From CAYJHC01 sp964369805 (lineage in GTDB: Bacteria; Bacillota; Clostridia; Peptostreptococcales; Anaerovoracaceae), in assembly GCA_964369805.1 (NCBI GenBank), contig CAYJFM010000010.1:1-54928 (forward strand): a DNA stretch of 54,928 bases. Direction: 5' to 3'. How positions within the stretch are numbered: position 1 is the stretch's first letter; the number at the start of each line of letters is the position of its first letter. Below, one piece after another: positions 16,764-24,454 of this stretch. The translations under genes and the position numbers were made by a program. Under the pieces are notes generated by a model. It saw only the letters and a program-made list of their open reading frames with translations, ran no database searches and was not told the DNA's origin.

Positions 16764-17912
16764 TTACTTATAGTATAAGTCCTTTAATGTTTGTGTAATT
16801 GAGAATTTAGCACAGAGGCTTTCCACTTCTTCTTTAGCTTTCTGACGGCTTTCTTGAGAGAGCTTAGATTTACGAGCTCTAATCATAATATTCTTTGGTG
16901 TATGCTCCATATCAATAAATTCAATTATATTAGTTTTATAACCTTTAGAGTGAAGTAGCTTTGCTCTTAGAGTATCTGTGAGAAGAGAAGAAAATCGCTC
17001 TTTAACTATGCCATGCTCAAGAAAGATTGACATATCGGTATTTGTTTTAATTTGCTTATTGATTTCATGTTGGCAGCAAGGTACAGATAATATAGTATCT
17101 GCTTCCAAGGTATCAGTGGCATGAAAGATAGCATAGTCAGTTGCTGTGTCACAGGCATGGAGAGATATAACTAGGTCAATCTTTTTACCAGATTGGAAAT
17201 CTTTAATATCTCCTGCAAAAAAAACAAGATTGCTATAGTTGTATTTTTTTGCTAGTATATTACAATTTTCAACAACTTGGCTTTTTAAGTCGATCCCTGT
17301 AATATCTACATTTTTTCCACGTAGTTCAACTAAGTAATAATATATTAAGAATGTTAAATAGGATTTGCCACTTCCAAAATCTATAATTCGGTAGACATCC
17401 CTATCACCTAAATGTTCAATTTCATTTTCTATTAACTCTAGAAATTTGTTGATTTGTTTGAATTTAGAATACATAGAATGAATGATTTTTCCATCCTTTG
17501 TCATTACACCCATGTCGATGAGTGGAGGAACAATGGTGCCCTCTTGAATAATATAATGTTTTTTTCTATTATGAGTAGGCTGAAGGTTTATTTTATTGGT
17601 ATGAGATTTTTCTAATGTAGATACTTCTCCTTTTTTGCTTATAAATATAGAGAACTCTTTCTCTTCGCTCCATGCATTAATCTGCCTATAGTTTTGAGTC
17701 TGAATTTCCTCCAATAAATACTCTAAGAGATGGTCAATGGTAATTTTTATGTGGAAAACCTGGGCTTCGGTATACTTAGAAATTTGAAAAAAATCCCCAG
17801 ATCTTACTAGAACTTGCTTTTTGTATTCCGCTTTCTTACTCTTACTTAAAACCATTTTTTCTATTGGAGTAGAATTGTTTAATAAGTTATTTAATGTGTC
17901 TTGTGTATTCAT
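16764..17912 (-). CDS. Class I SAM-dependent methyltransferase (Methyltransf_32-like)
   Basis: 382 residues from ATG 17912, preceded by AAAGGAAAGG; longer frames run into the asparaginase gene. The first 190 residues have no clear family. The methyltransferase part follows: IIDFGSGKSYLTFLIYYYL (SAM site), DITGIDLKSQVV, LVISLHACDTATDYA and SVPCCQHEINKQI. The HACD and PCCQHE motifs are typical of the Methyltransf_32/METTL25-like group, whose bacterial substrates are unknown; RNA or protein are possible. It starts 14 bp after the asparaginase stop, so the two form an operon. Confidence 0.82.
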   Translation of the reverse strand: MNTQDTLNNLLNNSTPIEKMVLSKSKKAEYKKQVLVRSGDFFQISKYTEAQVFHIKITIDHLLEYLLEEIQTQNYRQINAWSEEKEFSIFISKKGEVSTLEKSHTNKINLQPTHNRKKHYIIQEGTIVPPLIDMGVMTKDGKIIHSMYSKFKQINKFLELIENEIEHLGDRDVYRIIDFGSGKSYLTFLIYYYLVELRGKNVDITGIDLKSQVVENCNILAKKYNYSNLVFFAGDIKDFQSGKKIDLVISLHACDTATDYAIFHATDTLEADTILSVPCCQHEINKQIKTNTDMSIFLEHGIVKERFSSLLTDTLRAKLLHSKGYKTNIIEFIDMEHTPKNIMIRARKSKLSQESRQKAKEEVESLCAKFSITQTLKDLYYK

Positions 17913-17926
17913 ACTAAACCTTTCCT

Positions 17927-18898
17927 TTAGAACTCTTCTTTTATTGAAGTTTTTGATAACCCAGAGCCAAGCATAACCATTAGCTTTATTCTTGCTTTTT
18001 GCCCAGAAAGATCTCCGCCCCAAATTACACCTAGCCTATCCAAGCTTACTCCGCCACCTTTATAGTTGTAAACTGGGATGGCTCTACCGTCATGGCATCT
18101 TGTGACAATTACAACGATTAAGCCTTCTGCAATAGCAGCCTGAATTGCATCATAAATTGTTGGAGGGACATTACCTGCACCAAAGCCTTCAATTACTATG
18201 CCTTCGTATTTATTGTCAATACAAGCTCTAATAAAAATATCATCCATACCTGTACATACTTTTATAAGACCAACTTTACAGTTCATTGTCTTAGGGTTAA
18301 ATACAAAATCCTTTACAGGAGTATGGTGATAATATATTATTCCGCTTAAAACCTGTCCTAAGGTTCCTTGTGGAGAAATAAAAGCATCAATTTTGTTTGC
18401 ATGATACTTTTCTACATCTCTTGCTGCATGAATACCCTCATCAAAATAAACTAGTACACCTTTACCTTTTGATTTTTTGTCAGCGGCTATTTCAATAGCA
18501 CCGATAAGGTTTCCCATGACATCCATATAAAGCTCTTTGCTACTTTTCATGGCTCCAGTAAAAATAACTGGCTTATCACTGAGAACTAATAGGCTAGTTA
18601 AATAGCTCATCTCATCAAGGGAGTCTGTACCCTGAACTATAACTGCACCATAAATTTCCTCTCTAGATAAAACATTCTTAATTTCTTGAGAGAGAGAATG
18701 TCCATACTCTGGAGTTAGGTGTGGGCCAGGATTTATACCTTTTTCAAAAAGCTCAACCTCAATATTCCCTTCAGATAGATGGGGCCTAATAAAAGCTAGA
18801 AGTTCTTCACCTGATAGGGCAGGGGTAATTACTTTTTTTATTGGGTCGTAAATTGAACTAATGGTTCCACCAGTTGTAAAAAGTGCTATTTTTTTCAT
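17927..18898 (-). CDS. ansA: L-asparaginase
   Basis: 323 residues from ATG 18898; GAAAGGA precedes this ATG and an upstream TTG overlaps it. The two threonine motifs of the family are present: ALFTTGGTISS at the N-terminus and IVQGTDSLDEMSYL near residue 85. No signal peptide, so the enzyme is cytoplasmic. It hydrolyses asparagine to aspartate and ammonia; some relatives act on glutamine. It fits an amino-acid-using anaerobe that also has gdhA in this window. The palindrome AACTGCAGTT lies 22 bp before the start. Confidence 0.92.
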   Translation of the reverse strand: MKKIALFTTGGTISSIYDPIKKVITPALSGEELLAFIRPHLSEGNIEVELFEKGINPGPHLTPEYGHSLSQEIKNVLSREEIYGAVIVQGTDSLDEMSYLTSLLVLSDKPVIFTGAMKSSKELYMDVMGNLIGAIEIAADKKSKGKGVLVYFDEGIHAARDVEKYHANKIDAFISPQGTLGQVLSGIIYYHHTPVKDFVFNPKTMNCKVGLIKVCTGMDDIFIRACIDNKYEGIVIEGFGAGNVPPTIYDAIQAAIAEGLIVVIVTRCHDGRAIPVYNYKGGGVSLDRLGVIWGGDLSGQKARIKLMVMLGSGLSKTSIKEEF

Positions 18899-18931
18899 AT
18901 AAAGTCCTTTCAAAAATTTAAACTGCAGTTC

Positions 18932-18960
18932 AGTATAGCATATTTAAAAAGAATATTAAA
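18932..18960 (-). promoter_or_regulatory. Putative ansA promoter
   Basis: Minus strand: TTTAAT (18955-18960), 17-bp spacer, TATACT (18932-18937). The downstream palindrome AACTGCAGTT at 18921-18930 would lie at about the transcription start, a place suited to an operator. Confidence 0.45.
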
Positions 18961-18986
18961 TGAGGGATGGGTTTATTAAAGATTAC

Positions 18987-19781
18987 CTAAATAGTTGCAC
19001 TCATAATAACCGTAGTGTATTCACCCCTATATTCATAGCCAAGCTTTAAGGCAATATGTTTAGAGATAAGATTTGCAGCATCCCAGCAAGCGCGAAGGCC
19101 TCGGTGTTGTGACTCAAGAAGTAAGGCTGCAGCAACAGGGACTGCCAGACCAAGCTTCCTATAATCTGGGTGAGTGGCTAACTGGCTTTCCATGCCCCCA
19201 TCATAAACGGTCATGGTAGTGGCGCCAGAAACTAGTTTTCCGTTTATTGTAATAGCAAAGCCAAACCCATTTTCTAAGAAATGTGTAGAAGATTCAAATG
19301 TTTCACAAAACTCTTTTGACCAATCCTCGCTCATTGCTTGATTATATAAGTCTTCGTCAAAAGCTTTAAGTTCATATCCGATAGGCACGTTGTTGATATA
19401 GTAATGCAGCTTGTATTCATCAAAGTCATAATCTTTTTGTACTAAGCCATATCTTGAAACTAATTTTGGATTGTTTGCTGTTGTAGAAAGTAATACAGTT
19501 TCCCATCCTGGTTCGCCTTCATTATCAAAAATGCAAACAGATTCTTTACTAGAATTTACTGTAAATAGATTTTCAGCAAATTCAAAAGCAGCTGGATCAC
19601 TGCAATCACCAGCAAAGAAACTAAACTCTCCACTAATGATTAACCCTACTTTTGGGTTAGGCAACTTATCAACGTATGCAGAACCCATATAACCTTGTAT
19701 ACAAGCGGTTACCATAGAATCGCCTATATTTATGAACAAAGGTTCAATTTGGCTCATTTCATTCTTTTTTAATTTTCTCAT
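18987..19781 (-). CDS. GNAT family N-acetyltransferase
   Basis: 264 residues. The N-terminal 130 residues resemble the PF12746-type GNAT_acetyltran proteins; the C-terminal GNAT core has FAITINGKLVSGATTMTVYDGGMESQLATHPDYRKLGLAVPVAAALLLE, where the DYRKLGLA stretch is the acetyl-CoA loop, then WDAANLISKHIALKLGYEY. The acceptor substrate is unknown. Ribosome site GGAGGTGATAGACA before ATG 19781. It is monocistronic, between ansA (same strand, 89 bp away) and a divergent gene. Confidence 0.85.
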   Translation of the reverse strand: MRKLKKNEMSQIEPLFINIGDSMVTACIQGYMGSAYVDKLPNPKVGLIISGEFSFFAGDCSDPAAFEFAENLFTVNSSKESVCIFDNEGEPGWETVLLSTTANNPKLVSRYGLVQKDYDFDEYKLHYYINNVPIGYELKAFDEDLYNQAMSEDWSKEFCETFESSTHFLENGFGFAITINGKLVSGATTMTVYDGGMESQLATHPDYRKLGLAVPVAAALLLESQHRGLRACWDAANLISKHIALKLGYEYRGEYTTVIMSATI

Positions 19782-19810
19782 TGTCTATCACCTCCGTTGA
19801 TTTCGAACAA

Positions 19811-19838
19811 AGTATACCATAAAATAGAACAATTGCAA
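19811..19838 (-). promoter_or_regulatory. Putative promoter of the GNAT gene
   Basis: Minus strand: TTGCAA (19833-19838), 16-bp spacer, extended TGG-TATACT (19811-19816), about 30 bp before the start codon. Confidence 0.6.
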
Positions 19839-19904
19839 GGACAATTTAAAATATTATGCAAATATTTAAATATTTAAATTGGACTGAAAATAAAAATGAA
19901 AATT

Positions 19905-19933
19905 TTGCATAAATTAACGATTGGTGATATACT
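19905..19933 (+). promoter_or_regulatory. Putative promoter of the 322-residue unknown gene
   Basis: TTGCAT (19905-19910), 17-bp spacer, TATACT (19928-19933), 29 bp before ATG 19963. Confidence 0.6.
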
Positions 19934-19962
19934 GAATTATCTAATGGAGGAAGGAATAGGCT

Positions 19963-20931
19963 ATGTTAGAGTATTTAAGAGTTAGTATAGGCGGACCATC
20001 AGCAGGACTGATGGAAATAGATATAGTTGTAAAAAACGGAATAGTGGGCGTGCTGATGGATAACCACACTGAAGGCTATACCGAAGAGACTGTTCTAGAT
20101 ATTGAACGAAGTGCAGAGTGGCTTGAAAAACTAGAAGACATAGGGATGCATAACTGGAAGAGAGAGTATTTTGATGATTCAGCAGAAGAAAATTTAGAGT
20201 ATATTGACTGGGAATTAAAGTACAAATATCAAGACAGTATAGAAAGAACTGTTGAGGGTAGTGATTTATTCCCATATAACTGGTCAGAATTTATAGTTTT
20301 AACTGAAGAGTTATTCAAACTAAGCGATGAAGAGTTGATAACTAAAATTAACTTTAAGTATATTAATCATAACAATCAAAATGGAATTGTGACTAAATAT
20401 AGAGAAGAGATGACTTTAGACAAGGCGGCAGAGACTTTTAGTTATATGAGAGAATTTCCTAATGGAATAAGAACAAAGCAAGAATACTATATGAAGGGGG
20501 AACTTATTTCTTTTCTTGAAGAGTATTCAGAGTGGTTTTTTGATGAAAAAAGCTTTGAAGGCAAAAGAGTTTTAGGTAAACCTTATTTTGAGCTTACAAT
20601 AAAATTTGGAACAGGTGAAGAAATTTATCAGACAGGGGTATATAGAAAAGAACTATTACCAAAAGCCTGGGAAGCCTTTGCAGAATCTTTAATTGGGATG
20701 ATGCTGCATTTTGGAGTCATGGCAGAAGCATTAAATCCTGATGTTTTTACTAATTTAGATGAAGGTGGCATTGTGAAGGAAAGCAAAGAATATAAAGATA
20801 GAAGCATCGGCATGGATACTGGTATTGACATTCATAGAGTCTATGAAGAGGAAAGTGAAACAGGAAATAGCCATTCTGGAGAGATTCCTTCAAATATTAT
20901 AGAAGTAGATTTTTCTCAATTATCAAAATAA
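19963..20931 (+). CDS. Hypothetical protein of unknown family, 322 residues
   Basis: I do not recognise a family. The protein is acidic, rich in Glu, Asp, Trp and Tyr, with no signal peptide or membrane helix, so it is probably cytoplasmic. It opens with a beta-like segment (LEYLRVSIGGPSAGLMEIDIVVKNG) and has two similar-looking units, WLEKLEDIGMHNWKREYFD near residues 51-70 and a related GTGEEIYQTGVYRKELLPKAWEAF near 225-250. Possibly a duplicated domain. The last 50 residues are charged and low-complexity. It has its own promoter and a strong terminator, so it is a single-gene unit. The regular codon use and control signals say it is a real gene. Confidence 0.75.
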   Translation: MLEYLRVSIGGPSAGLMEIDIVVKNGIVGVLMDNHTEGYTEETVLDIERSAEWLEKLEDIGMHNWKREYFDDSAEENLEYIDWELKYKYQDSIERTVEGSDLFPYNWSEFIVLTEELFKLSDEELITKINFKYINHNNQNGIVTKYREEMTLDKAAETFSYMREFPNGIRTKQEYYMKGELISFLEEYSEWFFDEKSFEGKRVLGKPYFELTIKFGTGEEIYQTGVYRKELLPKAWEAFAESLIGMMLHFGVMAEALNPDVFTNLDEGGIVKESKEYKDRSIGMDTGIDIHRVYEEESETGNSHSGEIPSNIIEVDFSQLSK

Positions 20932-20935
20932 AATC

Positions 20936-20969
20936 AAAAAATCGTTTTCATTAAGAAAACGATTTTTTT
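20936..20969 (+). terminator. Strong intrinsic terminator
   Basis: AATCGTTTTC / GAAAACGATT stem with loop ATTAA and seven Ts, right after the unknown gene's stop codon. Confidence 0.9.
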
Positions 20970-20992
20970 GAAAATTTGTGCTAATATAGAAT

Positions 20993-21021
20993 TTGAAAAG
21001 GTAGACTTGTTTTGTTAAAAT
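20993..21021 (+). promoter_or_regulatory. Putative promoter of methyltransferase-purR
   Basis: TTGAAA (20993-20998), 17-bp spacer, TAAAAT (21016-21021), 35 bp before ATG 21057. Confidence 0.5.
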
Positions 21022-21056
21022 AAGAAAGAAAGCTGAAACAGAAAGGAAAAAGTCTT

Positions 21057-21635
21057 ATGGAGTACTTTAAGAATAGGGATCATGTAAATGAGTATCTCAA
21101 GATGACTGAAGAGTATGATGGAGCCTATATTGTAGATAAAGTGAAAAAATACCTTGATGCAGGGGCTACAATATTGGAGCTTGGAATGGGGCCAGGAAAG
21201 GATCTTTTACTTTTAGCAAAAGATTTTAATATAACAGGCTCAGATTATTCGCCAATCTTTGTTGAAGATTTTTCTCTAAAGCATCCTGATATTTCTGTTA
21301 TGCAACTTGATGCCATAGATATAGAAACTAACAAAGAATTTAAATGTGTATTTTCTAATAAAGTATTACACCACCTTACTGTTAGTGATTTTAAAAAATC
21401 ACTATTAAGCCATCACCGTGTTTTAAGTGCTAGGGGGATTGCAATTTTCACTTTGTGGAAGGGGAAGATGCATGAAGAACTAATGGAAGAATATAATCTT
21501 AGGTTTACATATTATGAAAATAAAGATATAAAAAATATAGCAGAAGAGTTAGACTGCTTTGATATAGTAGCAATTGAAGAGTATACAGAAATTGAGGAAA
21601 ATGACTCTCTATTTATTGTTATGAAAAAACGTTAA
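21057..21635 (+). CDS. Class I SAM-dependent methyltransferase
   Basis: 192 residues. Seen: the SAM-binding motif ATILELGMGPGKDLLLLA near residue 38, acidic loop GSDYSPIFVED, LDAIDIE and the motif-IV region CVFSNKVLHHLTVSDF. A small cytoplasmic methyltransferase of the Methyltransf_11/25 group; the substrate is not shown by the sequence. AAAGGAAAAA precedes ATG 21057. The purR gene begins 9 bp after its stop, so they are cotranscribed. Confidence 0.85.
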   Translation: MEYFKNRDHVNEYLKMTEEYDGAYIVDKVKKYLDAGATILELGMGPGKDLLLLAKDFNITGSDYSPIFVEDFSLKHPDISVMQLDAIDIETNKEFKCVFSNKVLHHLTVSDFKKSLLSHHRVLSARGIAIFTLWKGKMHEELMEEYNLRFTYYENKDIKNIAEELDCFDIVAIEEYTEIEENDSLFIVMKKR

Positions 21636-21644
21636 GGGGGACTT

Positions 21645-22457
21645 ATGAAAAAAAGTGAACGAATTGGAGCCATAATAAAAATACTTACAGACAATCCTAA
21701 TAAGCTTATTAAATTAACTTATTTTTGCGAGGAGCTAAATGCAGCAAAATCAAGTATTAGTGAGGATATTAGCGTGGCAAAAGAGGTAATGACCACCCTT
21801 TCTTTAGGGAAAATCATAACAATCTCAGGAGCTGAGGGTGGAGTAAAATATGTACCAATTATTAATGAAGAGAGATTTAAGCAAATACAAAATAATCTAA
21901 TTGAAAAGTTAAATGACCCATCAAGATATGTTGGAGGCGGGTTTCTTTACACCTCAGACATTATGTTTGACCCAGAGTATATTAAGCAAATGGCGTCGTA
22001 TTTTGCGACTTACTTTAAAGATAGCGGAGCAGAATGCGTTGTTACACTTGAAACAAAAGGAATACCATTAGCTTTTTTAACTGCAAGTCTTCTAAATATA
22101 CCATCAGTTGTACTAAGGAGAGAAAGTCGAATTTCAGACGGCCCTACAGTAAGCATAAATTACTTTTCGGGATCAGCTGAACGAATTCAAAAAATGTCTT
22201 TATCAAAAAAAGCTGTTCAGAACTTTAAAAAAGCACTAATAATTGATGATTTTATGAGAGCTGGAGGGAGTCTAAAAGGGATTGAAGAGATGCTTATGGA
22301 GTTTGACATAACAGTTGTGGGCATAGGTGTAGCAATAACAACCCTTGCTCCAAAAAAGAAAAAAGTTAACGATTACGTTTCTATAATTTATTATGATGAT
22401 GCAGAATCTTCAGGCAAAGATTTAATATTCCATAAAGAACTACCAGATACAATTTAA
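21645..22457 (+). CDS. purR: Pur operon repressor PurR
   Basis: 270 residues: an N-terminal winged helix (RIGAIIKILTDNPNKLIKLTYFCEELNAAKSSISEDI) and a phosphoribosyltransferase-fold domain with the PRPP motif ALIIDDFMRAGGSLKG near residue 200. In Gram-positive bacteria PurR binds PurBox DNA upstream of purine genes and is released by PRPP. The motif is intact. Ribosome site AAGGGGG before ATG 21645. No purine genes are in the window, so its targets lie elsewhere. Confidence 0.92.
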   Translation: MKKSERIGAIIKILTDNPNKLIKLTYFCEELNAAKSSISEDISVAKEVMTTLSLGKIITISGAEGGVKYVPIINEERFKQIQNNLIEKLNDPSRYVGGGFLYTSDIMFDPEYIKQMASYFATYFKDSGAECVVTLETKGIPLAFLTASLLNIPSVVLRRESRISDGPTVSINYFSGSAERIQKMSLSKKAVQNFKKALIIDDFMRAGGSLKGIEEMLMEFDITVVGIGVAITTLAPKKKKVNDYVSIIYYDDAESSGKDLIFHKELPDTI

Positions 22458-22589
22458 TAGTAATGTAAATAGAAGAAAAAACTACCCCAAACGGATAGGT
22501 ACAAAAGAGTTAGCATATGTTAATATAAATACATAAGCAACAGAGAGTTGCAATTAAAAAGTCTTCTAAAATCACATTATATATATTGA

Positions 22590-22628
22590 GGGTGGATGTT
22601 GTGAAACATCGGCCCCTTTTTCTTTTTT
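22590..22628 (+). terminator. Intrinsic terminator, GTGA loop
   Basis: GGGTGGATGTT, loop GTGA, AACATCGGCCC (22590-22615; one internal G-G mismatch), then CTTTTTCTTTTTT. It ends the purR transcript or a small RNA. Confidence 0.75.
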
Positions 22629-22657
22629 GTAACAAAGGATGAAGTATATTAGAATAT

Positions 22658-22690
22658 AAAAACTATCTTAGGAAAACTAAGATAGTTTTT
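22658..22690. terminator. Bidirectional intrinsic terminator
   Basis: Perfect 13-bp stem AAAAACTATCTTA (22658-22670) / TAAGATAGTTTTT (22678-22690), loop of 7. It is the likely stop for scfB on the minus strand. Confidence 0.85.
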
Positions 22691-22774
22691 ATAATTTGAT
22701 TATTTCAAGGATATTTGACCATTAGCATAATCGACTTACGGGCATTAATCAAAGACCTTTTGTATAAGTTGAAT

Positions 22775-24148
22775 TTAGGACTCATCAGATTCCATAATCT
22801 TTAGCATGATTGCGCATTCCATCCTTTTCTTAAATAGTTTACACCCATATTCATAAAGACCGTTAATATCATTTGTTTGATGATATGCATTGGCAAGACA
22901 GCCTCCAGAGCAGTAGAGGTTTGCCCAGCAGGTTTTGCACTCTTCTTTAGTATAAAGGTTTGTATTTTGAAATGAATTTCTAATATCTTTTCTTTTAACG
23001 CCATCCCAAATATTACCCATAAGCATGTCTTCGTCTCCGACAAACTGATGACATGGATAAAGTTCACCAGTTGGAGTAACTGCCAAATATTCAGTTCCAA
23101 CTCCGCAACCAGAAATCCTCTTTTGCACACAAGGGCCATGACCTAAGTCTAAGGTATAATGGTAGAAATTAAAAGGGGAACCTTCTTTTTGCTTATCAGC
23201 CATAAGCAAAGCAAGTTTTTCATATTGCTCATAGAGTACCTCTAAATCATCTTCTCTCAAACTAGTTGGATCAGCAGCATCGCACACAACAGGTTCAATA
23301 CTGAGTTCTTTAAAACCTAATTCTGCCATGTGTTTAATATCCTCAAGAAAGTCTAAATTGTTTCTTGTAAAGGTACCGCGGATATAATAGCCCTTACCAT
23401 TTCTGCTTTCAATTAATTCTTTGAATTTTGGGATAATATTATCATAACTTCCTCTACCCATAGAATCTACACGATATTTATCATGAATTTCTTTTCTACC
23501 ATCAAGGGATAAAACTACATTGTCCATCTCTTTATTTACAAATTCAATAAAGTCACTGTCTATTAAAACACCATTTGTTGTGATGGTAAATCTAAAGTTT
23601 TTATTATGATCTTTTTCGATAGTCCTCGCATAAGAGACAAGATCTTTTACCACATCCATATTCATAAGAGGCTCGCCTCCAAAGAAATCAACCTCAAGGT
23701 TAGTTCTACCAACAGAGTTTTCGATTAGAAAATCAAAGGCTCTTTTTCCAACATCATAAGACATAAGGGCTTTTTCTCCCTTATACTCACCTTTTCCAGC
23801 AAAACAATATTCGCAGCAGAGGTTACAGACATGAGCTACATGTAAGCACATAGCTTTAATTGGAGCATTTTCATTTCTTTGCATTTCAGAAACTGCTTGG
23901 AAATCATCTTTTGAAAAGAGTTGTCCATTTTCCTTTAATGTTGTAATATCAGCGTAACAATCTATAAGGTCTTCTAAAGTTACAGTATTATCTGTATTAT
24001 ATTTTTTTAGAAGGGTATTAATTACCTCCTCCTTAGAAAAGCTTTCATACATTTCAATCATATCATAGGCAACAGAATCTACTGAATGAATAGAGCCGCT
24101 ATATGTGTCGATAATAATGTTATAATTATTTAATTTATATTGATGCAT
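22775..24148 (-). CDS. scfB: SCIFF peptide thioether maturase, radical SAM/SPASM
   Basis: 457 residues. The N-terminal 90 residues form a RiPP recognition-type region; the radical SAM 4Fe-4S motif is HVCNLCCEYC near residue 108 (CxxxCxxC), followed by DFFGGEPLMN. The C-terminal SPASM part has cysteines in CGVGTEYLAVTPTGELYPC and CKTCWANLYCSGGC...CKLF for two auxiliary clusters. Enzymes of this type form Cys-to-Thr thioether links in the SCIFF precursor. The precursor gene lies directly upstream on the same strand (24232-24375). Ribosome site AGAAGGAG before ATG 24148. The biological role of the mature peptide is unknown. Confidence 0.93.
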   Translation of the reverse strand: MHQYKLNNYNIIIDTYSGSIHSVDSVAYDMIEMYESFSKEEVINTLLKKYNTDNTVTLEDLIDCYADITTLKENGQLFSKDDFQAVSEMQRNENAPIKAMCLHVAHVCNLCCEYCFAGKGEYKGEKALMSYDVGKRAFDFLIENSVGRTNLEVDFFGGEPLMNMDVVKDLVSYARTIEKDHNKNFRFTITTNGVLIDSDFIEFVNKEMDNVVLSLDGRKEIHDKYRVDSMGRGSYDNIIPKFKELIESRNGKGYYIRGTFTRNNLDFLEDIKHMAELGFKELSIEPVVCDAADPTSLREDDLEVLYEQYEKLALLMADKQKEGSPFNFYHYTLDLGHGPCVQKRISGCGVGTEYLAVTPTGELYPCHQFVGDEDMLMGNIWDGVKRKDIRNSFQNTNLYTKEECKTCWANLYCSGGCLANAYHQTNDINGLYEYGCKLFKKRMECAIMLKIMESDES

Positions 24149-24202
24149 TTTTTCTCCTTCTGCACTGTTTAGCTTGATTTATTGTCAATTGTACTCGAAA
24201 GT

Positions 24203-24224
24203 AAAAAGCCACCTAGTAGGTGGC
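24203..24224 (-). terminator. Terminator between scfA and scfB
   Basis: Minus strand: GCCACCT, loop ACT, AGGTGGC, then TTTTTAC. It lies between the scfA stop and the scfB ribosome site, so it should limit maturase mRNA relative to precursor mRNA. Confidence 0.75.
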
Positions 24225-24231
24225 ATAAAAA

Positions 24232-24375
24232 TTATTTTTTAGTTTGCTCGCATGGTTGATTTGCAACTCCACAAGATGTTTTGCATGCAGATTGACAAGA
24301 TGTTTGACATTCTCCACAACCACCATTTTTAATATCTTTTAGGTTACGAGTAATCATAGTTTTAATTCTTTTCAT
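24232..24375 (-). CDS. scfA: SCIFF ranthipeptide precursor (six cysteines in forty-five residues)
   Basis: 47 residues read by hand: leader MKRIKTMITRNLKDIKNGG, then a core with six Cys in GCGECQTSCQSACKTSC and QPCEQTKK. The GCGECQTSCQSACKTSC block is the hallmark of the SCIFF family, almost universal in Clostridia. A clean AGGAG ribosome site precedes ATG 24375. It is followed by scfB, which would link Cys to nearby Thr residues. Three Thr occur in or after the core (QTS, KTS, QTK). Its own promoter has a perfect TTGACA. No protease/exporter gene is next to it. Confidence 0.95.
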   Translation of the reverse strand: MKRIKTMITRNLKDIKNGGCGECQTSCQSACKTSCGVANQPCEQTKK

Positions 24376-24410
24376 AGTATTCTCCTAATCTTTAATTTTT
24401 CAACTACTCT

Positions 24411-24439
24411 AGTTTATCCTATTATAGGTTCTTTGTCAA
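24411..24439 (-). promoter_or_regulatory. scfA promoter with a palindromic spacer
   Basis: Minus strand: perfect TTGACA (24434-24439), 17-bp spacer, TAAACT (24411-24416). The spacer contains the palindrome CCTATTATAGG (24418-24428), a possible operator. Confidence 0.65.
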
Positions 24440-24454
24440 ATTTTCAAAAGGCTG

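Larger units (their letters stand above)
22458..22774. other. 317-bp gene-less stretch with three hairpins
   Basis: It separates convergent purR and scfB. It holds a small stem GCAAC/GTTGC (22537-22551), a GC-richer terminator (22590-22628) and an A/T-rich bidirectional terminator (22658-22690). About 130 bases between the purR stop and the first terminator have no reading frame with a ribosome site; they could be a long 3' UTR or contain a small RNA. Confidence 0.6.

Noticed and set aside
16550..16798. 82-residue plus-strand frame in the rnf upstream region
   Set aside because: It covers the minus-strand rnf promoter and the double-stem terminator, has no ribosome site and a composition unlike the neighbouring proteins.
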